A stretch of DNA of 64,000 nucleotides. Source: Rhizobium sp. J15. Its GTDB lineage: Bacteria > Pseudomonadota > Alphaproteobacteria > Rhizobiales > Rhizobiaceae. Positions 42,004 to 50,519 of the stretch are shown here, one piece after another (positions within the stretch are counted from its first letter, which is position 1; each line of letters opens with the position of its first letter). The translations under genes and the position numbers were made by a program. The stretch covers positions 1-64,000 of the forward strand of contig NZ_NWSX01000033.1 of assembly GCF_002531825.1 (NCBI RefSeq), read 5' to 3'. The notes below the pieces were generated by a model that was not told where the DNA came from, ran no database searches, and saw only the letters and a list, made by a program, of their open reading frames with translations.

Positions 42004-43278
42004 TCACTCCGCAGACACGAGTATTTTGTCCACGCGCCTGCCGTCGAGATCGATGACTTCGAAGCGCCACCCGTCTCTCGTGAAGCTCTCGCCCAGTTCC
42101 GGCAGATGTTTCAGCTCTTCCAGCACTAGGCCGGCCACCGTCTGATATTCGAGATCGTCATCGAGTTTGAGATTCAAGAACTCGGCGAATTCGTCGATCG
42201 GCGTCCAGCCCGACACCAGATAGGAGCCGTCGTCCCGACGTGCGATGGCCTGCTCGTCGACAGGCCCCTCCTGGAGAGCCCCCATGATCGCTTCCAGAAT
42301 GTCGCCTGACGAAACAATCCCCTCGAAATGGCCGTATTCGTCGAAAACCAGCACCATGTGGATGGGCGATTTCCTGATTGCTTCAATCACATGAATGGCG
42401 GTTGAAAGGTCTGAAACCACCGGAACGTCCTGTGTCAGCGCCTTGATATCGGCGCTGCCGTGTTCGGACATCGAATCGTAGAAATCTTTGACCGGAAGGA
42501 TGCCGATCACCTCGTCCGAACTGCCTTTGCGAACCGGCAGCCGAGACCGCTTCGTCCGGTGCAGCTGAGCTCGAATTTCATCAAGGCTGTCGTCGATATC
42601 GATGATTTCGACGTCGCGCCGCGGCGTCATCAGCGCTCGGGCGGTGCGGTCCGCCAGCCGCATGACGCCCGATATCATCGCGGACTCTTCGCTTTCGATG
42701 ACGCCGGCCGACTGCGCCTCGGCCAGAACGGTTTTGATTTCTTCGTCGGAGACGTTATCGCCGCCTTTTCCTGTCTGGCCCAGCAGCTTGAGCACAAGAT
42801 TTCCGGAGGCGTTCAGAAGCCATACGAGAGGCAGCGCAATTTTCGAAAGCACTGCCATGGCGGGCGCGACCTTCGCCGCGACTGCTTCCGGTTCTCGCAA
42901 CGCGATCTGCTTTGGAACAAGCTCGCCGACGATGAGGGAAAGATAGGTGATTGCGACGACGACCGAACCGACGCCAACGGCATCGGCGGCCGTCGACGAC
43001 ATGCCTTGCGTCTCCAGCCAGCCCGCCAGGCGGCCCCCGAGGGTGGCCCCTGAGAAGGCGCCCGAAAGGACGCCGACCAGCGTGATGCCGATCTGAACCG
43101 TGGAGAGAAAGCGACCGGGGTTTTCGGCAAGTCTGATTGCCTGAGCCGCACCCTTGCTCCCATTGTCGGAGAGAACCTTCAGGCGGGCGGTTCTGGAAGA
43201 CACGACTGCCAGCTCCGACATGGCGAGCACACCATTGAGGATGGTGAGAAACGCCACAATTCCAATTTCCAGAAACAC
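42004..43278 (-). CDS. HlyC/CorC-type membrane protein with CBS domains
   Basis: A 424-residue protein with an N-terminal DUF21 membrane domain (about four helices in 1-190), two CBS motifs (about 200-330; RTARALMTPRRDVEIIDID and IKALTQDVPVVSDLSTAI) and a C-terminal CorC_HlyC domain (about 345-424). The family is linked to magnesium and cobalt efflux or tolerance. SELVPKQIALREPEAV is characteristic. It stands alone. Confidence 0.87.
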   Translation of the reverse strand: MFLEIGIVAFLTILNGVLAMSELAVVSSRTARLKVLSDNGSKGAAQAIRLAENPGRFLSTVQIGITLVGVLSGAFSGATLGGRLAGWLETQGMSSTAADAVGVGSVVVAITYLSLIVGELVPKQIALREPEAVAAKVAPAMAVLSKIALPLVWLLNASGNLVLKLLGQTGKGGDNVSDEEIKTVLAEAQSAGVIESEESAMISGVMRLADRTARALMTPRRDVEIIDIDDSLDEIRAQLHRTKRSRLPVRKGSSDEVIGILPVKDFYDSMSEHGSADIKALTQDVPVVSDLSTAIHVIEAIRKSPIHMVLVFDEYGHFEGIVSSGDILEAIMGALQEGPVDEQAIARRDDGSYLVSGWTPIDEFAEFLNLKLDDDLEYQTVAGLVLEELKHLPELGESFTRDGWRFEVIDLDGRRVDKILVSAE

Positions 43279-43456
43279 AGGGACCCTATTCGTTGAGGTT
43301 TTGATGCGACGCCGAGAGGTGACGCGAAGCGTTCGAAGAGACGCTATATAAACGCATCACCCATCGTCTTTCCATCATCGTCTTAACATCAGCATAGGTT
43401 CCATCAGCCTTCGGAATTTCCCGAGGCGGCAAGCTGCCCCAGGCGGAGGGGGCGCA

Positions 43457-43936
43457 TCAGGCGGCGAGGATCGTAATCCCGTAGGCATTGGCGGCCGCGG
43501 TCATGCGGGCGACGGTCTCCGGCGAAGGGCTGGCCTTGGGTGGCTCGGTTGCGCCTTCCGCTTCGATGAATTCGGCCATGTCGCGGTCGACGATCGCCGA
43601 AAAGACCGCAGGGGCGGTGCCGCGATTAGCGTAGCCATGCACCATGAAGGGCGCGATGCTGACGATGTCGCCAGCGCCCGCCTCGATCTCTTCGGGGCCG
43701 CTGTCGGTCAGCCGCCAGATCGTCAGGCGACCTTCCAGAATGCGGAACACTTCCGGGCTCGCATGCGCATGTCTAGGCGTCCGGCTGCCTGATGGTACGG
43801 TGACGTCGAAGATATTGAGCCAGTTTCCGCGGGTCCGAAGCCGTCGCTCGATCCGTTCTCCGAGGACGAAAAAGCGTTTCGCCCTATCACCGGTTTCGTC
43901 ACCGGCATGCATGTTCACAAATGAGTTGGACATCAT
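43457..43936 (-). CDS. Cupin-domain protein
   Basis: A 159-residue cupin-fold protein. Both cupin motifs are visible: GSRTPRHAHASPEVFRILEG (motif 1 with the His pair and Glu) and GDIVSIAPFMVHGYANRG (motif 2, with PFMVHGYAN). It may bind a metal and act as an isomerase, dioxygenase or sensor; no reaction can be read. ATG 43936 or 43933 with AAAGAGA nearby; the longer in-frame extension to 44119 runs through a palindrome and is rejected. Confidence 0.72.
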   Translation of the reverse strand: MMSNSFVNMHAGDETGDRAKRFFVLGERIERRLRTRGNWLNIFDVTVPSGSRTPRHAHASPEVFRILEGRLTIWRLTDSGPEEIEAGAGDIVSIAPFMVHGYANRGTAPAVFSAIVDRDMAEFIEAEGATEPPKASPSPETVARMTAAANAYGITILAA

Positions 43937-44058
43937 GTCTCTTTCTTTTTCTTGCAGGCTTTTCTTGTTGGCCTTTCTTCGGCCGCAGCCGTTAGACCCT
44001 TGCGCCATCTTTGGCAACCACCGCGATCCAGTCGGTGGTAAGCCGATGGCCCCGATAT

Positions 44059-44121
44059 CGGTGCGGCGGACAGGTTTCGCAAGGCCTGTCCGGCGGCTGC
44101 AAATGTGCGCCGGCCGCACCG
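44059..44121. repeat. Nested palindrome in the gap upstream of the cupin gene
   Basis: Outer arms CGGTGCGGC (44059-44067) and its complement (44113-44121); inner arms GGACAGG (44068-44074) and CCTGTCC (44085-44091). It can fold as a double stem. No function is evident. Confidence 0.6.
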
Positions 44122-44189
44122 TGTCGGAAGGCTCTGCGCCTATAATACGTTGGCGTGGCTGAATAAGGCCGGCGGCCTGTGCCGCTGCC

Positions 44190-45233
44190 TTATGAAAACC
44201 GTGTGATCACGCTGATGCCCGTCGCTTCCGCCTTGTCGAGCGCCATCAGCGCCGGCACGGCTTCTTCCAGGCTGACTCGGCGTCCGATCAGCTTCTGCGG
44301 AGCGATCTTGCCGGCGGCAAGCATCGACAGCATGGCGTCGTAGCGCCAGGCCTGCATGCCGTGGCTGCCGTAAATCTCCAGCTCGTGGCCGATCACCTGC
44401 GCCATCGGGATTTGCGGCGCGGCATGTTCGCCGAGCATCAGCCCCACCTGCACATGCCGGCCGCGCCGGCGCAGATTCTTGATCGAATTGAAGCAGGTAG
44501 CGGGGTGGCCGAGCGCATCGATCGAAACATGCGCGCCGCCCTTGGTGATCTCGCGCACCGCCTCCGCGACGTCGGCGACACCTGATGCGTTGACTATCGC
44601 CACCGCCCCGCATTCGCGCGCGAAGGCGAGCTTTTCATCCGAAATGTCGATGCCGATCGCATTGGCGCCGAGAGCGGTGGCGATCATGATCGCCGACAGG
44701 CCGACGCCGCCGCAGCCATGCACGGCGATCCATTCGTCGGGTCCGGTGCGCGCTTGGTCGGCGACGGCGCGGAATGAGGTGGCGAATCGGCAGCCGAGGC
44801 TTGCCGCCGTCGCATCGTCGATCGTGTCGGGCAGGTGCACCAGATTGGTGTCGGCATAATCGATCGCCACATATTCGGCGAAGGATCCCCAATGGGTGAA
44901 GCCCGGCTGGAACTGGTTGGGGCAGACCTGCTGATTGCCGGAATGGCATTCGCCGCAATGGCCGCAGCCGGAAACGAAGGGCACTGTCACCCGGTCGCCC
45001 ACCTTGAAACGCATTACGCCGCGACCGGTGGCGACGACCCGGCCGGCAAGTTCGTGGCCCGGCACATGCGGCAGGCGGATATCCGGATCATGCCCCATCC
45101 AGCCGTGCCAGTCGCTGCGGCAGAGCCCGCTGGCGCCGACCGCAATGACGACGCCGTCCTCGGCAGGCGTGGGGTCGGGCAGGGTGCGAATCTCGGGCGC
45201 CTTTTCGAAGGCTTCGTAATACATGGCTCTCAT
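44190..45233 (-). CDS. Zinc-dependent alcohol dehydrogenase
   Basis: A 347-residue medium-chain dehydrogenase. Catalytic zinc ligands are in SGLCRSDWHGW (Cys) and VPGHELAG (His-Glu). The structural-zinc cluster is GCGHCGECHSGNQQVC. The NAD(P)-binding motif is GCGGVGLSAIMIATALGA. It should oxidise an alcohol to an aldehyde or ketone, or the reverse; substrate unknown. It stands alone and its start is the ATG with GGAAG upstream. Confidence 0.88.
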   Translation of the reverse strand: MRAMYYEAFEKAPEIRTLPDPTPAEDGVVIAVGASGLCRSDWHGWMGHDPDIRLPHVPGHELAGRVVATGRGVMRFKVGDRVTVPFVSGCGHCGECHSGNQQVCPNQFQPGFTHWGSFAEYVAIDYADTNLVHLPDTIDDATAASLGCRFATSFRAVADQARTGPDEWIAVHGCGGVGLSAIMIATALGANAIGIDISDEKLAFARECGAVAIVNASGVADVAEAVREITKGGAHVSIDALGHPATCFNSIKNLRRRGRHVQVGLMLGEHAAPQIPMAQVIGHELEIYGSHGMQAWRYDAMLSMLAAGKIAPQKLIGRRVSLEEAVPALMALDKAEATGISVITRFS

Positions 45234-45481
45234 CGGCGTCTTCCCTTGCTGCTACCTGCGACTGCCCCATGATGGCATGCGGCCGGCCGCCGTTCCAACC
45301 GTCCATTCCATCACTTTTGCTGATGCACCTATCGCTTCAGCGCGTGCCGCTGCGCAGGAATATTGCGGCCTGACGCCGTCCTCCGGTATTTTCTTGCTTC
45401 CGCATTTCGCGCCCGGATTTCTTCTTGACCCGGCTTGCCGCCGCGGTTTTTGCTTTTCCGGCTTCAAAAAGGGAGGGCAAC

Positions 45482-46369
45482 ATGGCCGTCGATACATCAC
45501 CCCGCTCAACCACCTGGACGCATGTCGACGGGGAGTGGCTTCCCGGCAATCCGCCGCTGATCGGGCCGACGTCGCATGCCATGTGGCTGGGCTCCTCGGT
45601 CTTTGACGGCGCCCGGTGGTTCGACGGTATCGCGCCCGATCTCGACCTGCACTGCCAGCGCGTCAACCGCTCGGCGCTTGCCATGGGTTTGAAGCCGGTG
45701 AAATCGGCCGAGGAGATCGCAGCGCTCGCCTGGGAAGGCGTTGAGAAATTCAATGGCGCGACGGCAATCTATATCAAGCCGATGTATTGGGGCGAACACG
45801 GTTCGCCGGGCAGCGTCGTTTCCGTCGATGCCGAATCGACCCGCTTTGCGCTCTGCCTGTTCGAGGCGCCGATGGGTGGCCACGGCGGCACCAGCCTCAC
45901 CGTCTCGCCCTATCGCCGGCCGTCGCCGGAAACCGCAATGACCGAGGCGAAGACCGGCTCGCTCTATCCGAACAGCGGCCGCATGATCGCCGAAGCCCGC
46001 AGCCGCGGCTTCGACAATGCGCTGGTGCGCGATCTGAACGGCAATGTCGTCGAGACCGCCTCGTCCAACGTCTTTCTGGTGCGCGACGGCATAGTGATGA
46101 CGCCCGCCGCCAACCGCACCTTCCTTGCCGGCATCACCCGCGCCCGCGTCATCGGCCTCTTGCGGAAGGCCGGTTTCGATGTCGTCGAGACGACGCTCTC
46201 CGTCGAGGATTTCATGCAGGCCGACGAGATCTTCACCACCGGCAACTATTCCAAGGTCGTCGGCGTCACCCGCCTCGACGGCCGCGACTTTCAGGAAGGC
46301 CCGGTCACCCGTAAGGCGCTGGACCTCTACATGGACTGGGCCCACGGCAGAAGCGAGAGCGAGGAGTGA
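45482..46369 (+). CDS. Branched-chain amino acid aminotransferase-like, fold type IV
   Basis: A 295-residue PLP enzyme of the fold-IV class. It starts MAVDTSPRSTTWTHVDGEW, has GLKPVKSAEEIAALAW, the conserved EAKTGSLYPNSGR segment with the candidate PLP lysine, and DLNGNVVETASSNVFLVRDG. It transaminates branched-chain amino acids with 2-oxoglutarate. D-amino-acid transaminase or 4-amino-4-deoxychorismate lyase are the other fold-IV options but fit less well in length and motif. AAAGGGAGG precedes the ATG. Confidence 0.85.
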   Translation: MAVDTSPRSTTWTHVDGEWLPGNPPLIGPTSHAMWLGSSVFDGARWFDGIAPDLDLHCQRVNRSALAMGLKPVKSAEEIAALAWEGVEKFNGATAIYIKPMYWGEHGSPGSVVSVDAESTRFALCLFEAPMGGHGGTSLTVSPYRRPSPETAMTEAKTGSLYPNSGRMIAEARSRGFDNALVRDLNGNVVETASSNVFLVRDGIVMTPAANRTFLAGITRARVIGLLRKAGFDVVETTLSVEDFMQADEIFTTGNYSKVVGVTRLDGRDFQEGPVTRKALDLYMDWAHGRSESEE

Positions 46370-46390
46370 GCCACGATCCCGCAAAGCGGG

Positions 46391-46540
46391 AGCAATCGAT
46401 CCAGTGAATCGATTGCAGTGGCGAACGCCCGGAGCGCAAGCGAAGGGCTGGCGCGGTTCGGCGAAGCCGAAGCAATCGATCCAGTGAATCGATTGCAGCT
46501 GCGAACGCCCGAAGCGCAAGCGAAGGGCTGGGGCGGTCCA
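46391..46540 (+). repeat. 80-base tandem repeat with internal inverted repeat
   Basis: Copy one is 46391-46470 and copy two starts at 46471. Each unit begins AGCAATCGATCCAGTGAATC, an inverted repeat GCAATCGAT-CCAGTGA-ATCGATTGC, and continues with CGAACGCCCG and GCGCAAGCGAAGGGCTGG. It lies in the gap between the aminotransferase and the LysR gene. Confidence 0.8.
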
Positions 46541-46571
46541 GTCGGCAGAATTGAGATCGGGATACACCCCC

Positions 46572-47474
46572 TCACGTCATCCACTTGCGATGCTCCGCAA
46601 ATCTCTCCGCCAGGAGGTCAATGAACAAACGCACCTTGGTCGCCAGATGGCTGCGGTTGGGGTAGACGGCATTGATGTTGAATTCGACCGGCCTGTAGTC
46701 CGGCATGATCTTCACCAGCCGTCCTTCGGCGATGTCGTCGAAGACCACGAAGCTCGGCGCCAGGAAGATGCCCTGTCCGTTCAGCGTCAGGAAACGCAGC
46801 ATTTCCGCGCTGTTGGAGACGACATTGCCGGCGATCTTGACGCTTTCCTGCCGGCCTTCGCCATCCTCGAAGCGCCATTCCTCGCCATAGGGGTAATAGG
46901 CATATTGCAGGCAATTGTGATCGGCGACCTCGGCCGGCCTTTGCGGCGTCGGATGGCTTTCGAAATAGGCTGGCGAGCAGACGAGCATATGACGCCAGGG
47001 TGTCAGCTTGCGCGCGACGAGCGAGGAATCCGGCGGCGGCACGGTGCGGATCACCAGATCGTAGCCGTCCTCGATCATGTCGACCATTCGTTCGCCGACA
47101 CTGAAATCGAGCGCGATCGATGGATAGAGTTCCATATATTCGCTGACGACGGGCAGCAGGAAGCGCACGATGGCGCTGCTGGTATAGACCTTCAGCGTGC
47201 CGCGCGGCGTGGTGCTCAGCGCGCCCGCCGTCCGGTCGGCCTCTTCGAGCTCGGCAAGGATCTGCGAGGAGCGTTCATAATAATATTTACCGGTTTCCGT
47301 CAGGCTCACCTTGCGCGTCGTGCGGTTGAGCAGCCTGACGCCGAGCCGATCTTCCAGCGATTGCACGTGATTGCCGACCATGGTGACGGACATGTTGAGC
47401 CGGCGCGCGGCGGCGGAGAAGCCGCCGCATTCCACCACGCGGCCAAAGACTGTGAGGCTTGTCAGCCGATCCAT
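46572..47474 (-). CDS. LysR-family regulator of the divergent efflux operon
   Basis: A 300-residue LysR-type regulator. HTH at about 1-60 (FGRVVECGGFSAAARRLNM, then TMVGNHVQSLEDRLGVRLL), followed by a substrate-binding domain from about 90 (GTLKVYTSSAIVRFLLPVVS). It diverges from the EmrA/EmrB-type operon across 135 bases, which contain the palindrome CGGATTATCCG at 47483-47493, next to its own start. It probably activates or represses efflux and itself. Confidence 0.87.
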   Translation of the reverse strand: MDRLTSLTVFGRVVECGGFSAAARRLNMSVTMVGNHVQSLEDRLGVRLLNRTTRKVSLTETGKYYYERSSQILAELEEADRTAGALSTTPRGTLKVYTSSAIVRFLLPVVSEYMELYPSIALDFSVGERMVDMIEDGYDLVIRTVPPPDSSLVARKLTPWRHMLVCSPAYFESHPTPQRPAEVADHNCLQYAYYPYGEEWRFEDGEGRQESVKIAGNVVSNSAEMLRFLTLNGQGIFLAPSFVVFDDIAEGRLVKIMPDYRPVEFNINAVYPNRSHLATKVRLFIDLLAERFAEHRKWMT

Positions 47475-47482
47475 ATTACCCT

Positions 47483-47493
47483 CGGATTATCCG
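47483..47493. promoter_or_regulatory. Short palindrome next to the LysR start
   Basis: CGGAT-T-ATCCG, nine bases upstream of the LysR ATG. It may be part of the LysR binding site that serves both divergent promoters. Confidence 0.35.
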
Positions 47494-47609
47494 CTGAGAG
47501 TTGATGATCCTTCCCGATATAAGCAGATTATCACGATGAACGGCAGGGTGCATTTTCTTCGCAACGAACAGGACCTCGTACCGAGGGGCTGGATTGAAGG
47601 AGAAGCACG

Positions 47610-48800
47610 ATGGTTGAGTTACCGCGCAAGGATGTTTTCGACACCGCCCGGCAGGCCGATGCCGCACCTGTTGCCGAGGCGCCTGTCGTCGAAGCGCCGG
47701 CTGCGGAAGCGCCGAAGAAAACCGGCCGCAGGGCGGTCAAGCGCGCGGTCATCGCCGCTGCGCTGCTTGCGGGCGTCGCCTTGTCAGGCGATTTCGGCTA
47801 CCGCTACTGGACGGTTGGCCGCTTCATCGAATCCACGGACAATGCCTATGTGAAGGCCGATTACACGACGGTGGCCCCGAAGGTCGCGGGATACATCAAG
47901 GAAGTGCTCGTCAACGACAATGACCCGGTCAAGGCCGGTCAGGTTCTCGCCCGCATCGATGACCGCGACTTCCAGGCCGCCCTTTCGCAGGCACGAGCCG
48001 ATGTGAAGGCGGCTGAAGCCGCCATTGCCAATATAGATGCCCAGATCGCCTTGCAGCAGTCGGTCATCGGACAGGCGAAGGCAACGATCGAGGCCTCGCA
48101 GGCCTCGCTGGATTTTGCCGTTTCCGACGCGGCGCGCTCGGCCAGACTGATCACCAGCGGAGCCGGCACGCAGTCCCGCGCCGAACAAAGCCAGTCGGCC
48201 CGCGACCAGGCCGCAGCCGCCGTCGAGCGCGACCGGGCCGCTCTCGTCGCGGCTGAAAACAAGGTGCCGGTGCTTGAGACGGAGCGCCAGCAGGCGGTCG
48301 CAGAGCGTGATCGGGCGGCGGCTGCCGCGCGTCAGGCGGAACTCAACCTTTCCTATACTGATATCGTTGCGGCCGTCGATGGCACACTCGGCGCCCGTTC
48401 GATCCGCGTCGGCCAATATGTCACCTCGGGCACGCAGCTGATGGCCGTCGTGCCGTTGCATGCCGTTTATGTCGTCGCCAATTTCAAGGAAACGCAGCTG
48501 ACCTACGTTCGCCCCGGCCAGCCGGTCGAGATCAAGGTCGACAGCTTTCCCGGCGCGACGATCAAGGGCCATGTCGACAGCGTTTCGCCGGCAAGCGGCC
48601 TCGAATTCTCGCTGCTGCCGCCTGATAACGCCACCGGCAACTTTACCAAGATCGTCCAGCGCATTCCGGTCAAGATCGTCATCGACGACGAGGCTCTGCG
48701 TGGCCTGTTGCGCTCGGGCATGTCGGTCGAACCTGAAATCGATACCAAAGCCGCGCAGACCTCCGCGGCCGAGGAGGGATTATTCAGCTCGGCTGGATAA
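47610..48800 (+). CDS. HlyD/EmrA-type membrane-fusion protein
   Basis: A 396-residue periplasmic adaptor. After a Pro/Ala-rich cytoplasmic start (VAEAPVVEAPAAEAPKK) there is one membrane segment (about 48-70), then the barrel-sandwich domain (STDNAYVKADYTTVAPKVAG), a long coiled-coil hairpin (about 120-250), and the lower barrel domains. It bridges the MFS partner encoded next and an outer-membrane channel. GGAGAA lies ahead of the ATG. First gene of the operon. Confidence 0.9.
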   Translation: MVELPRKDVFDTARQADAAPVAEAPVVEAPAAEAPKKTGRRAVKRAVIAAALLAGVALSGDFGYRYWTVGRFIESTDNAYVKADYTTVAPKVAGYIKEVLVNDNDPVKAGQVLARIDDRDFQAALSQARADVKAAEAAIANIDAQIALQQSVIGQAKATIEASQASLDFAVSDAARSARLITSGAGTQSRAEQSQSARDQAAAAVERDRAALVAAENKVPVLETERQQAVAERDRAAAAARQAELNLSYTDIVAAVDGTLGARSIRVGQYVTSGTQLMAVVPLHAVYVVANFKETQLTYVRPGQPVEIKVDSFPGATIKGHVDSVSPASGLEFSLLPPDNATGNFTKIVQRIPVKIVIDDEALRGLLRSGMSVEPEIDTKAAQTSAAEEGLFSSAG

Positions 48801-48875
48801 TCCCGATCCTTCCCCGAATACCGCCCGAACCCCGTCATGAGAAGGTTTTCCGTGAGAACCGGAAAGAGATCAGCC

Positions 48876-50492
48876 ATGGCCACTCTTCAGATCGCCGCAA
48901 ACAGCAATTCGCTCACGCATCCCGCCGCGATGTCCGCCCAACCCGCCGCCATCAGCCCGCTCCGCATGTGGATGGCCGTCGTCGGCTCTACGCTCGGCGC
49001 CTTCATGGCGGTCCTCAACATCCAGATCGTCAACGCCTCGCTTGCCGATATCCAGGGCGCCATCGGCGCCGGCACGGATGACGGCGGCTGGATTTCGACC
49101 TCCTATCTGATCGCCGAGATCGTCGTCATTCCCTTGAGCGGCTGGCTGACGCGGGTCTTCTCACTGCGCAACTATCTGCTCGTCAACGCGATCCTCTTCC
49201 TGATCTTCTCCGTCGCCTGCGCCTTTGCGGCCAATCTGCAGCAGATGATCATCCTGCGGGCCATTCAGGGCTTTTCCGGCGGCGTGCTGATCCCGATGGC
49301 CTTCACCATCATCATCACGCTGCTGCCCAAGGCGAGGCAGCCGGTCGGTCTCGCACTTTTTGCCCTTTCGGCCACCTTCGCACCGGCCATCGGCCCTACG
49401 ATCGGCGGTTATCTTACCGAGAACTGGGGCTGGGAATATATTTTCTACGTCAACCTGGTCCCTGGCGCGCTGATGATCGGCCTGCTCTTTGCTTCGCTGG
49501 AGCGGGCGCCGATGAACCTGAAGCTGCTCGCCAGGGGTGACTGGCCGGGCATCGTCACCATGGCGATCGGGCTGGCAGCCCTGCAGACCGTGCTGGAAGA
49601 GGGCAACAAGGAAGACTGGTTCGGCTCCGATTTCATCCTCCGCCTGGCTGTTGTCGCCGCCGTCTCGCTGACGCTGTTCATCATCATCGAGCTGAAGACC
49701 GCCCATCCGCTCCTGAACCTGCGTCTGCTGTTGCGGCGCAATTTCGGCTTCGGCATCGTCGCCAACTTCCTGCTCGGCATCGCGCTTTATGGTTCGGTTT
49801 TCGTGCTGCCGATCTATCTCGCCCGTATCCAGGGCTATAATTCCGAACAGATCGGTATGGTCCTCGCATGGACCGGCATTCCGCAACTGCTGCTGATTCC
49901 GCTGGTGCTGCGCCTGATGAAGCGTTTCGACGTCCGGCTGCTGATCGTCGTCGGCTTTGCCCTCTTTGCCGCCTCGAACTTCATGAACGTTCACATGACC
50001 GGCGATTATGCGAGCGACCAGCTCTTCTGGCCGAACATCGTGCGCGCCATAGGCCAGGCGCTCGTCTTTACCCCGCTGTCGGCCATCGCCACATCAGGTA
50101 TCGAGCAGGAGAATGCCGGAACGGCATCGTCGCTCTTTAACATGATGCGCAATCTCGGCGGCGCGGTCGGCATTGCCTCGCTGCAGACCTTCCTGTCGAA
50201 GCGCGAGCAGTTCCACTCGAACATTCTGACCAACTCGGTCTCGGTCTTCGAGGAAGCCACGCGCGATCGCCTTGCAAGGCTGACAGCCTATTTCATGAAC
50301 CACGGCGTCAGCGATCAGGCTCTCGCCGGCCACAAGGCCGTCGTCGCTATCGCGCTCAAAATACGCAGGCAGGCCAATATCATGGCCTTCAGCGACACCT
50401 TCTTTCTGCTCGGTGTCGCGCTCGTCGTCGCCCTGCTGGCAAGCCTGCTGCTCAGCAAGCCCGGTCAACTCTCCGGCGGCGGCGCTCACTAA
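48876..50492 (+). CDS. EmrB/QacA-type MFS drug transporter
   Basis: A 538-residue, 14-helix DHA2 transporter. Motifs include GAFMAVLNIQIVNASLADIQ (helix 1), RAIQGFSGGVLIPMAFT and ALSATFAPAIGPTIGGYL (motif C-like). It should pair with the EmrA-type protein upstream to export hydrophobic toxic compounds across both membranes. GGAAAGAG precedes ATG 48876. The third gene of the operon is an adenylate cyclase, an unusual companion. Confidence 0.9.
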   Translation: MATLQIAANSNSLTHPAAMSAQPAAISPLRMWMAVVGSTLGAFMAVLNIQIVNASLADIQGAIGAGTDDGGWISTSYLIAEIVVIPLSGWLTRVFSLRNYLLVNAILFLIFSVACAFAANLQQMIILRAIQGFSGGVLIPMAFTIIITLLPKARQPVGLALFALSATFAPAIGPTIGGYLTENWGWEYIFYVNLVPGALMIGLLFASLERAPMNLKLLARGDWPGIVTMAIGLAALQTVLEEGNKEDWFGSDFILRLAVVAAVSLTLFIIIELKTAHPLLNLRLLLRRNFGFGIVANFLLGIALYGSVFVLPIYLARIQGYNSEQIGMVLAWTGIPQLLLIPLVLRLMKRFDVRLLIVVGFALFAASNFMNVHMTGDYASDQLFWPNIVRAIGQALVFTPLSAIATSGIEQENAGTASSLFNMMRNLGGAVGIASLQTFLSKREQFHSNILTNSVSVFEEATRDRLARLTAYFMNHGVSDQALAGHKAVVAIALKIRRQANIMAFSDTFFLLGVALVVALLASLLLSKPGQLSGGGAH

Positions 50493-50519
50493 CGCCGTGC
50501 CCTCAAGGAGGAGAAAGCC

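Noticed and set aside
43937..44119. N-terminal extension of the cupin gene to 44119
   Set aside because: The extension crosses a nested palindrome and lacks similarity; a better start is at 43936.
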